Origin: Calliopsis andreniformis
Lineage: Eukaryota > Arthropoda > Insecta > Hymenoptera > Andrenidae
Length of the DNA stretch: 64,000 bases
NCBI RefSeq assembly: GCF_051401765.1
Contig: NW_027480423.1
Span: 14,446,001-14,510,000, forward strand
Direction of reading: 5' to 3'
The translations under genes were made by a program, and so were the position numbers. Each line of letters begins with the position of its first letter. Within the stretch, counting starts at the first letter, position 1. Under the pieces are notes generated by a model. The model was not told where the DNA came from. It searched no databases and worked only from the letters and a program-made list of their open reading frames with translations. Of the stretch, positions 1 through 14,100 are shown piece after piece.

Positions 1-1827
1 GCCCGAAGCATAACATGCAGTAAAAGTACAACAGTTTTTCCATCGTATAGCAGGAATAATTTGCAACCAGTGTGAAGGTTATGGTCGTATCTACGTTCCG
101 TGCAACCTAGGCATCACTGTAGGGTGTTGCTCCACCAGATCGAATAGTTAGGTCCTTCGAAGTCAACGCCAGAAGCATAAAATACGATATTAATACAACA
201 GCTTTTCAATCGTATAAAAGGAATAATTGCAAACAGTGTGAAAGTAATGGTCATTCCTACGTTCCCGGCAACCTAGGCTTCTCTCTACGGCGTTGTTCAA
301 CCAGATCGCATTGTTAGGGCCTAAGAAATCAACACCAGAAGAATAAAATACAAAACAAGTAGAACAGCCTTTACACCGTATAAAACGAATAATTGCAACC
401 TGTGTGAAGGTTATGGTCATATCTACGTTCCGGGCAGCCTAGGCTTCACTGTAGGGCGTTGTTCCACCAGATCGAAATGTTAGGGTCTAAGAAGTCAACG
501 CCCGAAGCATAAAATACGATATAAATACAACAGCTTTTCCATCGTATAAAATGAATAAATGCTACCAGTGTGAATGTTATGGTCATTTCTACGTTCCGGG
601 CAACCTAGGCTTCACCCTAGGGCGTTGTTCCACCAGATCGAATAGTTAGGGCCTAAGAAGTGAACGCCAGAAGCATAAAATACCATATAAATACAACAGT
701 TTTTCCATCGTATAAAACGAATAATTGCAACCAGTTTGAAAGTTATGGTCATTTCTACATTCCGAGCAACCTAGGCTTTACTCTAGGGCGTTGCTCCAAC
801 AGGTTGAATAGTTAGGGCCTTAGAAGTCAACGCCCGAAACATAAAATACAAAATAAATAAAACAGTTTTTCTATCGTATAAAACGAAAAATTGCAAACAG
901 TGTGAAAGATATGGACATTTCTACGTACCGGGCAACCTAGGCTTCACACTAGGGCGTTGCTCCACCAGATCGAATAGTTAGGGCCTTAGAAGTCAACGCC
1001 CGAAGCATAAAGTATAAAATAAGTAGAACAGTTTTTCCATCGTATAAAACGAATAATTGCTACCAGTGTGAAAGTTATGGTCACTTCTACTTTCCGAGCA
1101 ACCTAGACATCACCCTAGGGCGTTGTTCCACCAGATGGAAAAGTTAGGGCCTAAGAAGTCAACGCCAGAAGCATAAACTACGATATAAATACAACAGCAT
1201 TTCCATCGTATAAAACGAATAATTGCAACCAGTGTGAAAGTTATGGTCATTTCTACTTTCCCGGCAACCTAGGCTTCACCCTAGGGCGTTGTTCCACCAG
1301 ATCGAATAGTTAGGGCCCAAGAAGTCAACGCCAGAAGCATAAAATACAATATAAATATAACAGTCTTTCCATCGTATAAAACGAAAGATAGCAACCAGTG
1401 TGAAAGTTATGGTCATTTCTACGTTCCGGGCAATCTAGGCTTCACTCTAGGGCGTTGCTGCACCAGGTCGTATAGTTAGGGCCTCAGAAGTCAACGCCCG
1501 AAGCATAAAATACAAAATAAATAAAACAGTTTTTCCATCGTATAAAACGAATAATTGCTACCAGTGTGAAAGTTATGGTCATTTCTGCGTTCCGCGCAAC
1601 CTGGGCTTTACCCTAGGTCGTTGTTCCACCAGATGGAATAGTCAGGGCCTTAGAAGTCAACGCCCGAAGCATAAAATACAAAATAAATAGAACAGTTTTT
1701 CCATCGTATAAAACGAATAATTGCAACCAGTGTGAAAGTTATGGTCATTTCTACGTTCCGGGCAACCTAGGCTTCCCCCTAGGGCGTTGCTCCAACAGAT
1801 TGCATAGTTAGGGCCTTAGAAGTTAAT

Positions 1828-2825
1828 GCCCGAAGCATAACATGCAGTAAAAATACAACAGTTTTTCCATCGTATAGCAGGAATAATTTCCAACCAGTGT
1901 GAAGGTTATGGTCGTATCTACGTTCCGGGCAACCTAGGCTTCACTGTAGGGCGTTGCTCCACCAGATCGAAATGTTAGGGTCTAAGAAGTCAACGCCCGA
2001 AGCATAAAATACGATATAAATACAACAGCTTTTCCATCGTATAAAACGAATAATTTCAACCAGTGTGAAAGTTATGGTCATTTCTACGTTCCGGGCAACC
2101 TAGGCTTCACCCTAGGGCGTTGTTCCACCAGATCGAATAGTTAGGGCCTAAGAAGTGAACGCCCGAAGCATAAAATATAAAATAAATAGAACAGTTTTTC
2201 CATCGTATAAAACGAAAAATTGCTACCAGTGTGAAAGGTATGGTCATTTCTACGTTCCGGGCAACCTAGGCTTCCCCCTAGGGCGTTGCTCCAACAGATT
2301 GCATAGTTAGGGCCTTAGAAGTTAATGCCCGAAGCATAACATGCAGTAAAAATACAACAGTTTTTCCATCGTATAGCAGGAATAATTTGCAACCAGTGTG
2401 AAGGTTATGGTCGTATCTACGTTCCGGGCAACCTAGGCTTCACTGTAGGGCGTTGCTCCACCAGATCGAAATGTTAGGGTCTAAGAAGTCAACGCCCGAA
2501 GCATAAAATACGATATAAATACAACAGCTTTTCCATCGTATAAAACGAATAATTTCAACCAGTGTGAAAGTTATGGTCATTTCTACGTTCCGGGCAACCT
2601 AGGCTTCACCCTAGGGCGTTGTTCCACCAGATCGAATAGTTAGGGCCTAAGAAGTGAACGCCCGAAGCATAAAATATAAAATAAATAGAACAGTTTTTCC
2701 ATCGTATAAAACGAAAAATTGCTACCAGTGTGAAAGGTATGGTCATTTCTACTTTCCGGGCAACCTAGGCTTCACTCTAGGCCGTTGTTCCACCAGATCG
2801 AATAGTTAGGGCCTAAGAAGTGAAC
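1828..2825. repeat. Tandem duplication of three-monomer L-M-N block in unit 1
   Basis: Two 499-bp copies start at 1828 and 2327 (167+166+166 bp). The first copy ends in a hybrid monomer at 2161. It begins as type N (AAAATATAAAATAAATAGAAC, GAAAGGTATGG) and from about 2250 continues as type K (GCTTCCCCCTAGGG, AGATTGCATAG). That is the expected scar of unequal exchange between an N and a K monomer. The copies differ at AATTTCCAACC versus AATTTGCAACC in L. Confidence 0.88.
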
Positions 2826-5481
2826 GCCAGAAGCATAAAATACAATATAAATACAACAGTTTTTCCATCATATAAAACGAATGATAGCAACCAGTGTGAA
2901 AGTTATGGTCATTTCTACGTTCCGGGCAACCTAGGCTGCACTCTAGGGCGTTGGTCCACCAGATCGAATAGTTAGGGCCTTAGAAGTCAACGCCCGAAGC
3001 ATAAAGTACAAAATAAATAGAACAGTTTTTCCATCGTATAAAACGAATAATTGCTACCAGTGTGAAAGTTATGGTTATTTCTACGTTCCGGGCAACCTAG
3101 GTTTCACTCCAGGGCGTTGCTCCACCAGATCGAATAGTTACGGCCTATGAAGTCAACGCCAGAAGCATAAAATACAATATAAATACAACAGTTTTTCTAT
3201 CATATAAAACGAATGATAGCAACCAGTGTGAAAGTTATGGTCATTTCTACCTTCCGCGCAATCTTGGCTTTACCCTAGGGCGTTGTTCCACCAGATGGAA
3301 TAGTTAGGGCCTAAGAAGTCAACGCCAGAAGCATAAAACACGATATAAATACAACAGCTTTTCCATCGTATAAAACGAATAATTGCAACCAGTGTGAAAG
3401 TTATGGTCCTTTCTACATTTCGAGCAACCTAGGCTTCACTCTAGGGCTTTGCTCCACCTGATCGAATAGTTAGGGCCTTAGAAGTCAACGCCAGAAGCAT
3501 AAAATACAATATAAATACTACAGCTTTTCCACCATATAAAACGAATAATTGCAACCAGTATGAAAGTTATGGTCATTTCTGCTTTCCGGGCAACCTAGGC
3601 TTCACCCTAGGGCGTTGTTCCAACGGATGGAATAGTTAGGGCCTAAGAAGTCAACGCCAGGAGCATAAAAAACGATATAAATACAACAGCTTTTCCATCG
3701 TATAAAACGAATAATTGCAACCAGTGTGGAAGTTATGGTCATTTCTACGTTCCGGGCAACCTAGGCTTCACTCTAGGGCGATGCTCCACCAAATCGAATA
3801 GTTAGGGCCTTAGAAGTCAACGCCCGAAGCATAAAATAAAAAATAAATAGAACAGTTTTTCCATCGTATAAAACGAATAATTGCTACCAGTGTGAAAGTT
3901 ATGGTCATTTCTGCGTTCCGCGCAACCTGGGCTCTACCCTAGGGCGTTGTTCCACCAGATGGAATAGTCAGGGCCTTAGAAGTCAACGCCCGAAGCATAA
4001 AATACAAAATAAATACAACAGTTTTTCCATCGTATAAAATGAATAATTGCTACCAGTGTGAAAGTTATGGTCATTTCTACTTTCCGGGCAACCTAGGCTT
4101 CACTCTAGGCCGTTGTTCCACCAGATCGAATAGTTAGGGCCTAAGAAGTGAACGCCAGAAGCATAAAATACAATATAAATACAACAGTTTTTCCATCATA
4201 TAAAACGAATGATAGCAACCAGTGTGAAAGTTATGGTCATTTCTACGTTCCGGGCAACCTAGGCTGCACTCTAGGGCGTTGGTCCACCAGATCGAATAGT
4301 TAGGGCCTTAGAAGTCAACGCCCGAAGCATAAAGTACAAAATAAATAGAACAGTTTTTCCATCGTATAAAACGAATAATTGCTACCAGTGTGAAAGTTAT
4401 GGTTATTTCTACGTTCCGGGCAACCTAGGTTTCACTCCAGGGCGTTGCTCCACCAGATCGAATAGTTACGGCCTATGAAGTCAACGCCAGAAGCATAAAA
4501 TACAATATAAATACAACAGTTTTTCTATCATATAAAACGAATGATAGCAACCAGTGTGAAAGTTATGGTCATTTCTACCTTCCGCGCAATCTTGGCTTTA
4601 CCCTAGGGCGTTGTTCCACCAGATGGAATAGTTAGGGCCTAAGAAGTCAACGCCAGAAGCATAAAACACGATATAAATACAACAGCTTTTCCATCGTATA
4701 AAACGAATAATTGCAACCAGTGTGAAAGTTATGGTCCTTTCTACATTTCGAGCAACCTAGGCTTCACTCTAGGGCTTTGCTCCACCTGATCGAATAGTTA
4801 GGGCCTTAGAAGTCAACGCCAGAAGCATAAAATACAATATAAATACTACAGCTTTTCCACCATATAAAACGAATAATTGCAACCAGTATGAAAGTTATGG
4901 TCATTTCTGCTTTCCGGGCAACCTAGGCTTCACCCTAGGGCGTTGTTCCAACGGATGGAATAGTTAGGGCCTAAGAAGTCAACGCCAGGAGCATAAAAAA
5001 CGATATAAATACAACAGCTTTTCCATCGTATAAAACGAATAATTGCAACCAGTGTGGAAGTTATGGTCATTTCTACGTTCCGGGCAACCTAGGCTTCACT
5101 CTAGGGCGATGCTCCACCAAATCGAATAGTTAGGGCCTTAGAAGTCAACGCCCGAAGCATAAAATAAAAAATAAATAGAACAGTTTTTCCATCGTATAAA
5201 ACGAATAATTGCTACCAGTGTGAAAGTTATGGTCATTTCTGCGTTCCGCGCAACCTGGGCTCTACCCTAGGGCGTTGTTCTACCAGATGGAATAGTCAGG
5301 GCCTTAGAAGTCAACGCCCGAAGCATAAAATACAAAATAAATACAACAGTTTTTCCATCGTATAAAATGAATAATTGCTACCAGTGTGAAAGTTATGGTC
5401 ATTTCTACTTTCCGGGCAACCTACGCTTCCCCCTAGGGCGTTGATCCACCAGATTGAATAGCTAGGGCCTAAGAAGTCAAC
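2826..5481. repeat. Tandem duplication of eight-monomer O-to-V block in unit 1
   Basis: Two 1,328-bp (8 x 166) copies start at 2826 and 4154. The last monomer of the first copy (3988) is a hybrid: it begins as V (CAAAATAAATACAAC, AAAATGAATAATTGC) and ends as N (CACTCTAGGCCGTTG, AAGTGAAC), so O follows it again. The second copy has the normal V at 5316, followed by W. A TTCTACCAG variant of U marks the second copy, and its counterpart in unit 2. Confidence 0.88.
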
Positions 5482-7308
5482 GCCAGAAGCATTAAATACG
5501 ATATAAATACAACAGCATTTCCATCGTATAAAACGAATAATTGCAACCAGTGTGAAAGTTATGGTCATTTCTACGTTCCGGGCAACCTAGGCTTCCCCCT
5601 AGGGCGTTGCTCCAACAGATTGCATAGTTAGGGCCTTAGAAGTTAATGCCCGAAGCATAACATGCAGTAAAAGTACAACAGTTTTTCCATCGTATAGCAG
5701 GAATAATTTGCAACCAGTGTGAAGGTTATGGTCGTATCTACGTTCCGGGCAACCTAGGCATCACTGTAGGGTGTTGCTCCACCAGATCGAATAGTTAGGA
5801 CCTTCGAAGTCAACGCCAGAAGCATAAAATACGATATTAATACAACAGCTTTTCAATCGTATAAAAGGAATAATTGCAAACAGTGTGAAAGTAATGGTCA
5901 TTCCTACGTTCCCGGCAACCTAGGCTTCTCTCTACGGCGTTGTTCAACCAGATCGCATAGTTAGGGCCTCAGAAATCAACACCAGAAGAATAAAATACAA
6001 AATAAGTAGAACAGCCTTTACACCGTATAAAACGAATAATTGCAACCTGTGTGAAGGTTATGGTCGTATCTACGTTCCGGGCAACCTAGGCATCACTGTA
6101 GGGCGTTGTTCCACCAGATCGAATAGTTAGGGCCTAAGAAGTGAACGCCAGAAGCATAAAATACCATATAAATACAACAGTTTTTCCATCGTATAAAACG
6201 AATAATTGCAACCAGTTTGAAAGTTATGGTCATTTCTACATTCCGAGCAACCTAGGCTTTACTCTAGGGCGTTGCTCCAACAGGTTGAATAGTTAGGGCC
6301 TTAGAAGTCAACGCCCGAAACATAAAATACAAAATAAATAAAACAGTTTTTCTATCGTATAAAACGAAAAATTGCAAACAGTGTGAAAGATATGGACATT
6401 TCTACGTACCGGGCAACCTAGGCTTCACACTAGGGCGTTGCTCCACCAGATCGAATAGTTAGGGCCTTAGAAGTCAACGCCCGAAGCATAAAGTATAAAA
6501 TAAGTAGAACAGTTTTTCCATCGTATAAAACGAATAATTGCTACCAGTGTGAAAGTTATGGTCACTTCTACTTTCCGAGCAACCTAGACATCACCCTAGG
6601 GCGTTGTTCCACCAGATGGAAAAGTTAGGGCCTAAGAAGTCAACGCCAGAAGCATAAACTACGATATAAATACAACAGCATTTCCATCGTATAAAACGAA
6701 TAATTGCAACCAGTGTGAAAGTTATGGTCATTTCTACTTTCCCGGCAACCTAGGCTTCACCCTAGGGCGTTGTTCCACCAGATCGAATAGTTAGGGCCCA
6801 AGAAGTCAACGCCAGAAGCATAAAATACAATATAAATATAACAGTCTTTCCATCGTATAAAACGAAAGATAGCAACCAGTGTGAAAGTTATGGTCATTTC
6901 TACGTTCCGGGCAATCTAGGCTTCACTCTAGGGCGTTGCTGCACCAGGTCGTATAGTTAGGGCCTCAGAAGTCAACGCCCGAAGCATAAAATACAAAATA
7001 AATAAAACAGTTTTTCCATCGTATAAAACGAATAATTGCTACCAGTGTGAAAGTTATGGTCATTTCTGCGTTCCGCGCAACCTGGGCTTTACCCTAGGTC
7101 GTTGTTCCACCAGATGGAATAGTCAGGGCCTTAGAAGTCAACGCCCGAAGCATAAAATACAAAATAAATAGAACAGTTTTTCCATCGTATAAAACGAATA
7201 ATTGCAACCAGTGTGAAAGTTATGGTCATTTCTACGTTCCGGGCAACCTAGGCTTCCCCCTAGGGCGTTGCTCCAACAGATTGCATAGTTAGGGCCTTAG
7301 AAGTTAAT

Positions 7309-8306
7309 GCCCGAAGCATAACATGCAGTAAAAATACAACAGTTTTTCCATCGTATAGCAGGAATAATTTCCAACCAGTGTGAAGGTTATGGTCGTATCT
7401 ACGTTCCGGGCAACCTAGGCTTCACTGTAGGGCGTTGCTCCACCAGATCGAAATGTTAGGGTCTAAGAAGTCAACGCCCGAAGCATAAAATACGATATAA
7501 ATACAACAGCTTTTCCATCGTATAAAACGAATAATTTCAACCAGTGTGAAAGTTATGGTCATTTCTACGTTCCGGGCAACCTAGGCTTCACCCTAGGGCG
7601 TTGTTCCACCAGATCGAATAGTTAGGGCCTAAGAAGTGAACGCCCGAAGCATAAAATATAAAATAAATAGAACAGTTTTTCCATCGTATAAAACGAAAAA
7701 TTGCTACCAGTGTGAAAGGTATGGTCATTTCTACGTTCCGGGCAACCTAGGCTTCCCCCTAGGGCGTTGCTCCAACAGATTGCATAGTTAGGGCCTTAGA
7801 AGTTAATGCCCGAAGCATAACATGCAGTAAAAATACAACAGTTTTTCCATCGTATAGCAGGAATAATTTGCAACCAGTGTGAAGGTTATGGTCGTATCTA
7901 CGTTCCGGGCAACCTAGGCTTCACTGTAGGGCGTTGCTCCACCAGATCGAAATGTTAGGGTCTAAGAAGTCAACGCCCGAAGCATAAAATACGATATAAA
8001 TACAACAGCTTTTCCATCGTATAAAACGAATAATTTCAACCAGTGTGAAAGTTATGGTCATTTCTACGTTCCGGGCAACCTAGGCTTCACCCTAGGGCGT
8101 TGTTCCACCAGATCGAATAGTTAGGGCCTAAGAAGTGAACGCCCGAAGCATAAAATATAAAATAAATAGAACAGTTTTTCCATCGTATAAAACGAAAAAT
8201 TGCTACCAGTGTGAAAGGTATGGTCATTTCTACTTTCCGGGCAACCTAGGCTTCACTCTAGGCCGTTGTTCCACCAGATCGAATAGTTAGGGCCTAAGAA
8301 GTGAAC
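7309..8306. repeat. Tandem duplication of L-M-N block in unit 2
   Basis: L monomers start at 7309 and 7808, 499 bp apart. The N/K hybrid closing the first copy is the same as in unit 1, so the duplication pre-dates the duplication of the whole 33/34-mer. Confidence 0.87.
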
Positions 8307-10962
8307 GCCAGAAGCATAAAATACAATATAAATACAACAGTTTTTCCATCATATAAAACGAATGATAGCAACCAGTGTGAAAGTTATGGTCATTTCTACG
8401 TTCCGGGCAACCTAGGCTGCACTCTAGGGCGTTGGTCCACCAGATCGAATAGTTAGGGCCTTAGAAGTCAACGCCCGAAGCATAAAGTACAAAATAAATA
8501 GAACAGTTTTTCCATCGTATAAAACGAATAATTGCTACCAGTGTGAAAGTTATGGTTATTTCTACGTTCCGGGCAACCTAGGTTTCACTCCAGGGCGTTG
8601 CTCCACCAGATCGAATAGTTACGGCCTATGAAGTCAACGCCAGAAGCATAAAATACAATATAAATACAACAGTTTTTCTATCATATAAAACGAATGATAG
8701 CAACCAGTGTGAAAGTTATGGTCATTTCTACCTTCCGCGCAATCTTGGCTTTACCCTAGGGCGTTGTTCCACCAGATGGAATAGTTAGGGCCTAAGAAGT
8801 CAACGCCAGAAGCATAAAACACGATATAAATACAACAGCTTTTCCATCGTATAAAACGAATAATTGCAACCAGTGTGAAAGTTATGGTCCTTTCTACATT
8901 TCGAGCAACCTAGGCTTCACTCTAGGGCTTTGCTCCACCTGATCGAATAGTTAGGGCCTTAGAAGTCAACGCCAGAAGCATAAAATACAATATAAATACT
9001 ACAGCTTTTCCACCATATAAAACGAATAATTGCAACCAGTATGAAAGTTATGGTCATTTCTGCTTTCCGGGCAACCTAGGCTTCACCCTAGGGCGTTGTT
9101 CCAACGGATGGAATAGTTAGGGCCTAAGAAGTCAACGCCAGGAGCATAAAAAACGATATAAATACAACAGCTTTTCCATCGTATAAAACGAATAATTGCA
9201 ACCAGTGTGGAAGTTATGGTCATTTCTACGTTCCGGGCAACCTAGGCTTCACTCTAGGGCGATGCTCCACCAAATCGAATAGTTAGGGCCTTAGAAGTCA
9301 ACGCCCGAAGCATAAAATAAAAAATAAATAGAACAGTTTTTCCATCGTATAAAACGAATAATTGCTACCAGTGTGAAAGTTATGGTCATTTCTGCGTTCC
9401 GCGCAACCTGGGCTCTACCCTAGGGCGTTGTTCCACCAGATGGAATAGTCAGGGCCTTAGAAGTCAACGCCCGAAGCATAAAATACAAAATAAATACAAC
9501 AGTTTTTCCATCGTATAAAATGAATAATTGCTACCAGTGTGAAAGTTATGGTCATTTCTACTTTCCGGGCAACCTAGGCTTCACTCTAGGCCGTTGTTCC
9601 ACCAGATCGAATAGTTAGGGCCTAAGAAGTGAACGCCAGAAGCATAAAATACAATATAAATACAACAGTTTTTCCATCATATAAAACGAATGATAGCAAC
9701 CAGTGTGAAAGTTATGGTCATTTCTACGTTCCGGGCAACCTAGGCTGCACTCTAGGGCGTTGGTCCACCAGATCGAATAGTTAGGGCCTTAGAAGTCAAC
9801 GCCCGAAGCATAAAGTACAAAATAAATAGAACAGTTTTTCCATCGTATAAAACGAATAATTGCTACCAGTGTGAAAGTTATGGTTATTTCTACGTTCCGG
9901 GCAACCTAGGTTTCACTCCAGGGCGTTGCTCCACCAGATCGAATAGTTACGGCCTATGAAGTCAACGCCAGAAGCATAAAATACAATATAAATACAACAG
10001 TTTTTCTATCATATAAAACGAATGATAGCAACCAGTGTGAAAGTTATGGTCATTTCTACCTTCCGCGCAATCTTGGCTTTACCCTAGGGCGTTGTTCCAC
10101 CAGATGGAATAGTTAGGGCCTAAGAAGTCAACGCCAGAAGCATAAAACACGATATAAATACAACAGCTTTTCCATCGTATAAAACGAATAATTGCAACCA
10201 GTGTGAAAGTTATGGTCCTTTCTACATTTCGAGCAACCTAGGCTTCACTCTAGGGCTTTGCTCCACCTGATCGAATAGTTAGGGCCTTAGAAGTCAACGC
10301 CAGAAGCATAAAATACAATATAAATACTACAGCTTTTCCACCATATAAAACGAATAATTGCAACCAGTATGAAAGTTATGGTCATTTCTGCTTTCCGGGC
10401 AACCTAGGCTTCACCCTAGGGCGTTGTTCCAACGGATGGAATAGTTAGGGCCTAAGAAGTCAACGCCAGGAGCATAAAAAACGATATAAATACAACAGCT
10501 TTTCCATCGTATAAAACGAATAATTGCAACCAGTGTGGAAGTTATGGTCATTTCTACGTTCCGGGCAACCTAGGCTTCACTCTAGGGCGATGCTCCACCA
10601 AATCGAATAGTTAGGGCCTTAGAAGTCAACGCCCGAAGCATAAAATAAAAAATAAATAGAACAGTTTTTCCATCGTATAAAACGAATAATTGCTACCAGT
10701 GTGAAAGTTATGGTCATTTCTGCGTTCCGCGCAACCTGGGCTCTACCCTAGGGCGTTGTTCTACCAGATGGAATAGTCAGGGCCTTAGAAGTCAACGCCC
10801 GAAGCATAAAATACAAAATAAATACAACAGTTTTTCCATCGTATAAAATGAATAATTGCTACCAGTGTGAAAGTTATGGTCATTTCTACTTTCCGGGCAA
10901 CCTACGCTTCCCCCTAGGGCGTTGATCCACCAGATTGAATAGCTAGGGCCTAAGAAGTCAAC
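8307..10962. repeat. Tandem duplication of O-to-V block in unit 2
   Basis: O monomers start at 8307 and 9635, 1,328 bp apart, with the same V/N hybrid junction as in unit 1. Confidence 0.87.
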
Positions 10963-11128
10963 GCCAGAAGCATTAAATACGATATAAATACAACAGCATT
11001 TCCATCGTATAAAACGAATAATTGCAACCAGTGTGAAAGTTATGGTCATTTCTACGTTCCGGGCAACCTAGGCTTCCCCCTAGGGCGTTGCTCCAACAGA
11101 TTGCATAGTTAGGGCCTTAGAAGTTAAT

Positions 11129-14100
11129 GCCCGAAGCATAACATGCAGTAAAAGTACAACAGTTTTTCCATCGTATAGCAGGAATAATTTGCAACCAGTG
11201 TGAAGGTTATGGTCGTATCTACGTTCCGGGCAACCTAGGCATCACTGTAGGGTGTTGCTCCACCAGATCGAATAGTTAGGACCTTCGAAGTCAACGCCAG
11301 AAGCATAAAATACGATATTAATACAACAGCTTTTCAATCGTATAAAAGGAATAATTGCAAACAGTGTGAAAGTAATGGTCATTCCTACGTTCCCGGCAAC
11401 CTAGGCTTCTCTCTACGGCGTTGTTCAACCAGATCGCATAGTTAGGGCCTCAGAAATCAACACCAGAAGAATAAAATACAAAATAAGTAGAACAGCCTTT
11501 ACACCGTATAAAACGAATAATTGCAACCTGTGTGAAGGTTATGGTCGTATCTACGTTCCGGGCAACCTAGGCATCACTGTAGGGCGTTGTTCCACCAGAT
11601 CGAATAGTTAGGGCCTAAGAAGTGAACGCCAGAAGCATAAAATACCATATAAATACAACAGTTTTTCCATCGTATAAAACGAATAATTGCAACCAGTTTG
11701 AAAGTTATGGTCATTTCTACATTCCGAGCAACCTAGGCTTTACTCTAGGGCGTTGCTCCAACAGGTTGAATAGTTAGGGCCTTAGAAGTCAACGCCCGAA
11801 ACATAAAATACAAAATAAATAAAACAGTTTTTCTATCGTATAAAACGAAAAATTGCAAACAGTGTGAAAGATATGGACATTTCTACGTACCGGGCAACCT
11901 AGGCTTCACACTAGGGCGCTGCTCCACCAGATCGAATAGTTAGGGCCTTAGAAGTCAACGCCCGAAGCATAAAGTATAAATTAAATAGAACAGTTTTTCC
12001 ATCGTATAAAACGAATAATTGCTACCAGTGTGAAAGTTATGGTCACTTCTACTTTCCGAGCAACCTAGACTTCACCCTAGGGCGTTGTTCCACCAGATGG
12101 AAAAGTTAGGGCCTAAGAAGTCAACGCCAGAAGCATAAAATACAATATAAATACTACAGCTTTTCCACCATAGAAAACGAATAATTGCAACCAGTGTGAA
12201 AGTTATGGTCATTTCTACGTTCCGGGCAACCTAGGCTGCACTCTAGGGCGTTGCTCCACTAGATCGAATAGCTAGGGACATAGAAGTCAACGCCAGAAGT
12301 ATAAAATGCGATATAAATACAACAGCTTTTCCATCGTATAAAAGGAATAATTGCAAACAGTGCGAAAGTAATGGTCATTTCTACGTTCCGGGCAACCTAG
12401 GCTTCACCCTAGGGCGTTGCTCCACCAGATTAAACAGTTAGGGCCTTAGAAGTCAACGCCAGAAGCATAAAACACGATATAAATACAACAGCTTTTCCAT
12501 GGTATAAAAGGAATAATTGCAAACAGTGTGAAAGTAATGGCCATTTCTACATTCCGAGCAACCTAGGCTTCACTCTAGGGCGTTGCTCCAACAGATTCAA
12601 TAGTTAGGTCCTTAGAAGTCAACACCCGAAGCATAAAATGCAATAAAAATACAACAGTTTTTCCATCGTATAACAGGATTAATTGCAACCCGTTTGAAAG
12701 TGATGGTCATTTCTACGTTCCGGGCAACCTAGGCTTCACTCTAGGGCGTTGCTCCACTAGATCGAATAGCTAGGGCCATAGAAGTCAACGCCAGAAGCAT
12801 AAAATGCGATATAAATACAACAGCTTTTCCATCGTATAAAAGGAATAATTGCAAACAGTGCGAAAGTAATGGTCATTTCTACGTTCCGGGCAACCTAGGC
12901 TTCACCCTAGGGCGTTGCTCCACCAGATTAAACAGTTAGGGCCTTAGAAGTCAACGCCCGAAGCATAAAATACGATATAAATACAACAGCTTTTGCATCG
13001 TATAAAAGGAATAATTGCAAACAGTGTGAAAGTAATTGTCATTTCTATATTCTGAGCAACCTAGGCTTCACCCAAGGGTGTTGCTCCACCAGATCGAATA
13101 GTTAGGACCTTCGAAGTCAACGCCAGAAGCATAAAATACGATATTAATACAACAGCTTTTCAATCGTATAAAAGGAATAATTGCAAACAGTGTGAAAGTA
13201 ATGGTCATTCCTACGTTCCCGGCAACCTAGGCTTCTCTCTACGGCGTTGTTCAACCAGATCGCATAGTTAGGGCCTAAGAAATCAATACCAGAAGAATAA
13301 AATACAAAATAAGTAGAACAGCCTTTACACCGTATAAAACGAATAATTGCAACCTGTGTGAAGGTTATGGTCGTATCTACGTTCCGGGCAACCTAGGCAT
13401 CACTGTAGGGCGTTGTTCCACCAGATCGAATAGTTAGGGCCTAAGAAGTGAACGCCAGAAGCATAAAATACCATATAAATACAACAGCTTTTCCATCGTA
13501 TAAAAGGAATAATTGCAAACAGTGTGAAAGTAATGGTCATTTCTACGTTCCGGGCAACCTAGGCTTCACTCTAGGGCGTTGCTCCACCAGATCAAACAGT
13601 TAGGGCCTTAGAAGTCAGCGCCCGAAGCATAAAATACAAAATAAATAGAACAGTTTTTCCATTGTATAAAACGAATAATTGCAACCAGTGTAAAAGTTAT
13701 GGTCATTTCTACGTTCCGGGCAACCTAGGCTTCACCCTAGGGCGTTGTTCCACCAGATCGAATAGTTAGGGCCTAAGAAGTGAACGCCCGAAGCATAAAA
13801 TATAAAATAAATAGAACAGTTTTTCCAACGTATAAAACGAAAAATTGCTACCAGTGTGAAAGTTATGGTCATTTCTACTTTCCGGGCAACCTAGGCTTCA
13901 CTCTAGGCCGTTGTTCCACCAGATCGAATAGTTAGGGCCTAAGAAGTGAACGCCAGAAGCATAAAATACAATATAAATACAACAGTTTTTCCATCATATA
14001 AAACGAATAATAGCAACCAGTGTGAAAGTTATGGTCATTTCTACGATCCGGGCAACCTAGGCTTCACTCTAGGGCGTTGTTCCACCAGATCGAATAGTTA

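Larger units (their letters stand above)
1..5647. repeat. HOR unit 1, 34 monomers, expanded 23-mer with D
   Basis: Monomer order is A B C D E F G H I J K L M N' L M N O P Q R S T U V' O P Q R S T U V W. It is the canonical 23-mer with two internal tandem duplications: a 3-mer (L-M-N) and an 8-mer (O to V). It carries the D monomer and the linked variants CCGTGCAACC in A, CATTGTTAGG in B and CAAAACAAG in C, shared with units 5 and 6 and mostly with unit 8. From E onward it matched unit 2 wherever checked, at an offset of 5,481 bp. Confidence 0.9.
5648..11128. repeat. HOR unit 2, 33 monomers, expanded 22-mer without D
   Basis: Same layout as unit 1 but lacking D: A B C E F G H I J K L M N' L M N (O-V') (O-V) W. 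The L-M-N duplication lies at 7309-8306 and the O-V duplication at 8307-10962, with the same hybrid junctions as unit 1. Spot checks from E (6147) to W found no difference from unit 1 at offset 5,481 bp. The A, B and C monomers differ from unit 1 (GGGCAACC in A, CATAGTTAGG in B, and a C ending in CATCACTGTAGGG). Confidence 0.9.

Noticed and set aside
12126..13121. X cassette as a transposable element insertion
   Set aside because: It is built of the same 166-bp monomer in phase and orientation, with no terminal repeats or target duplications.
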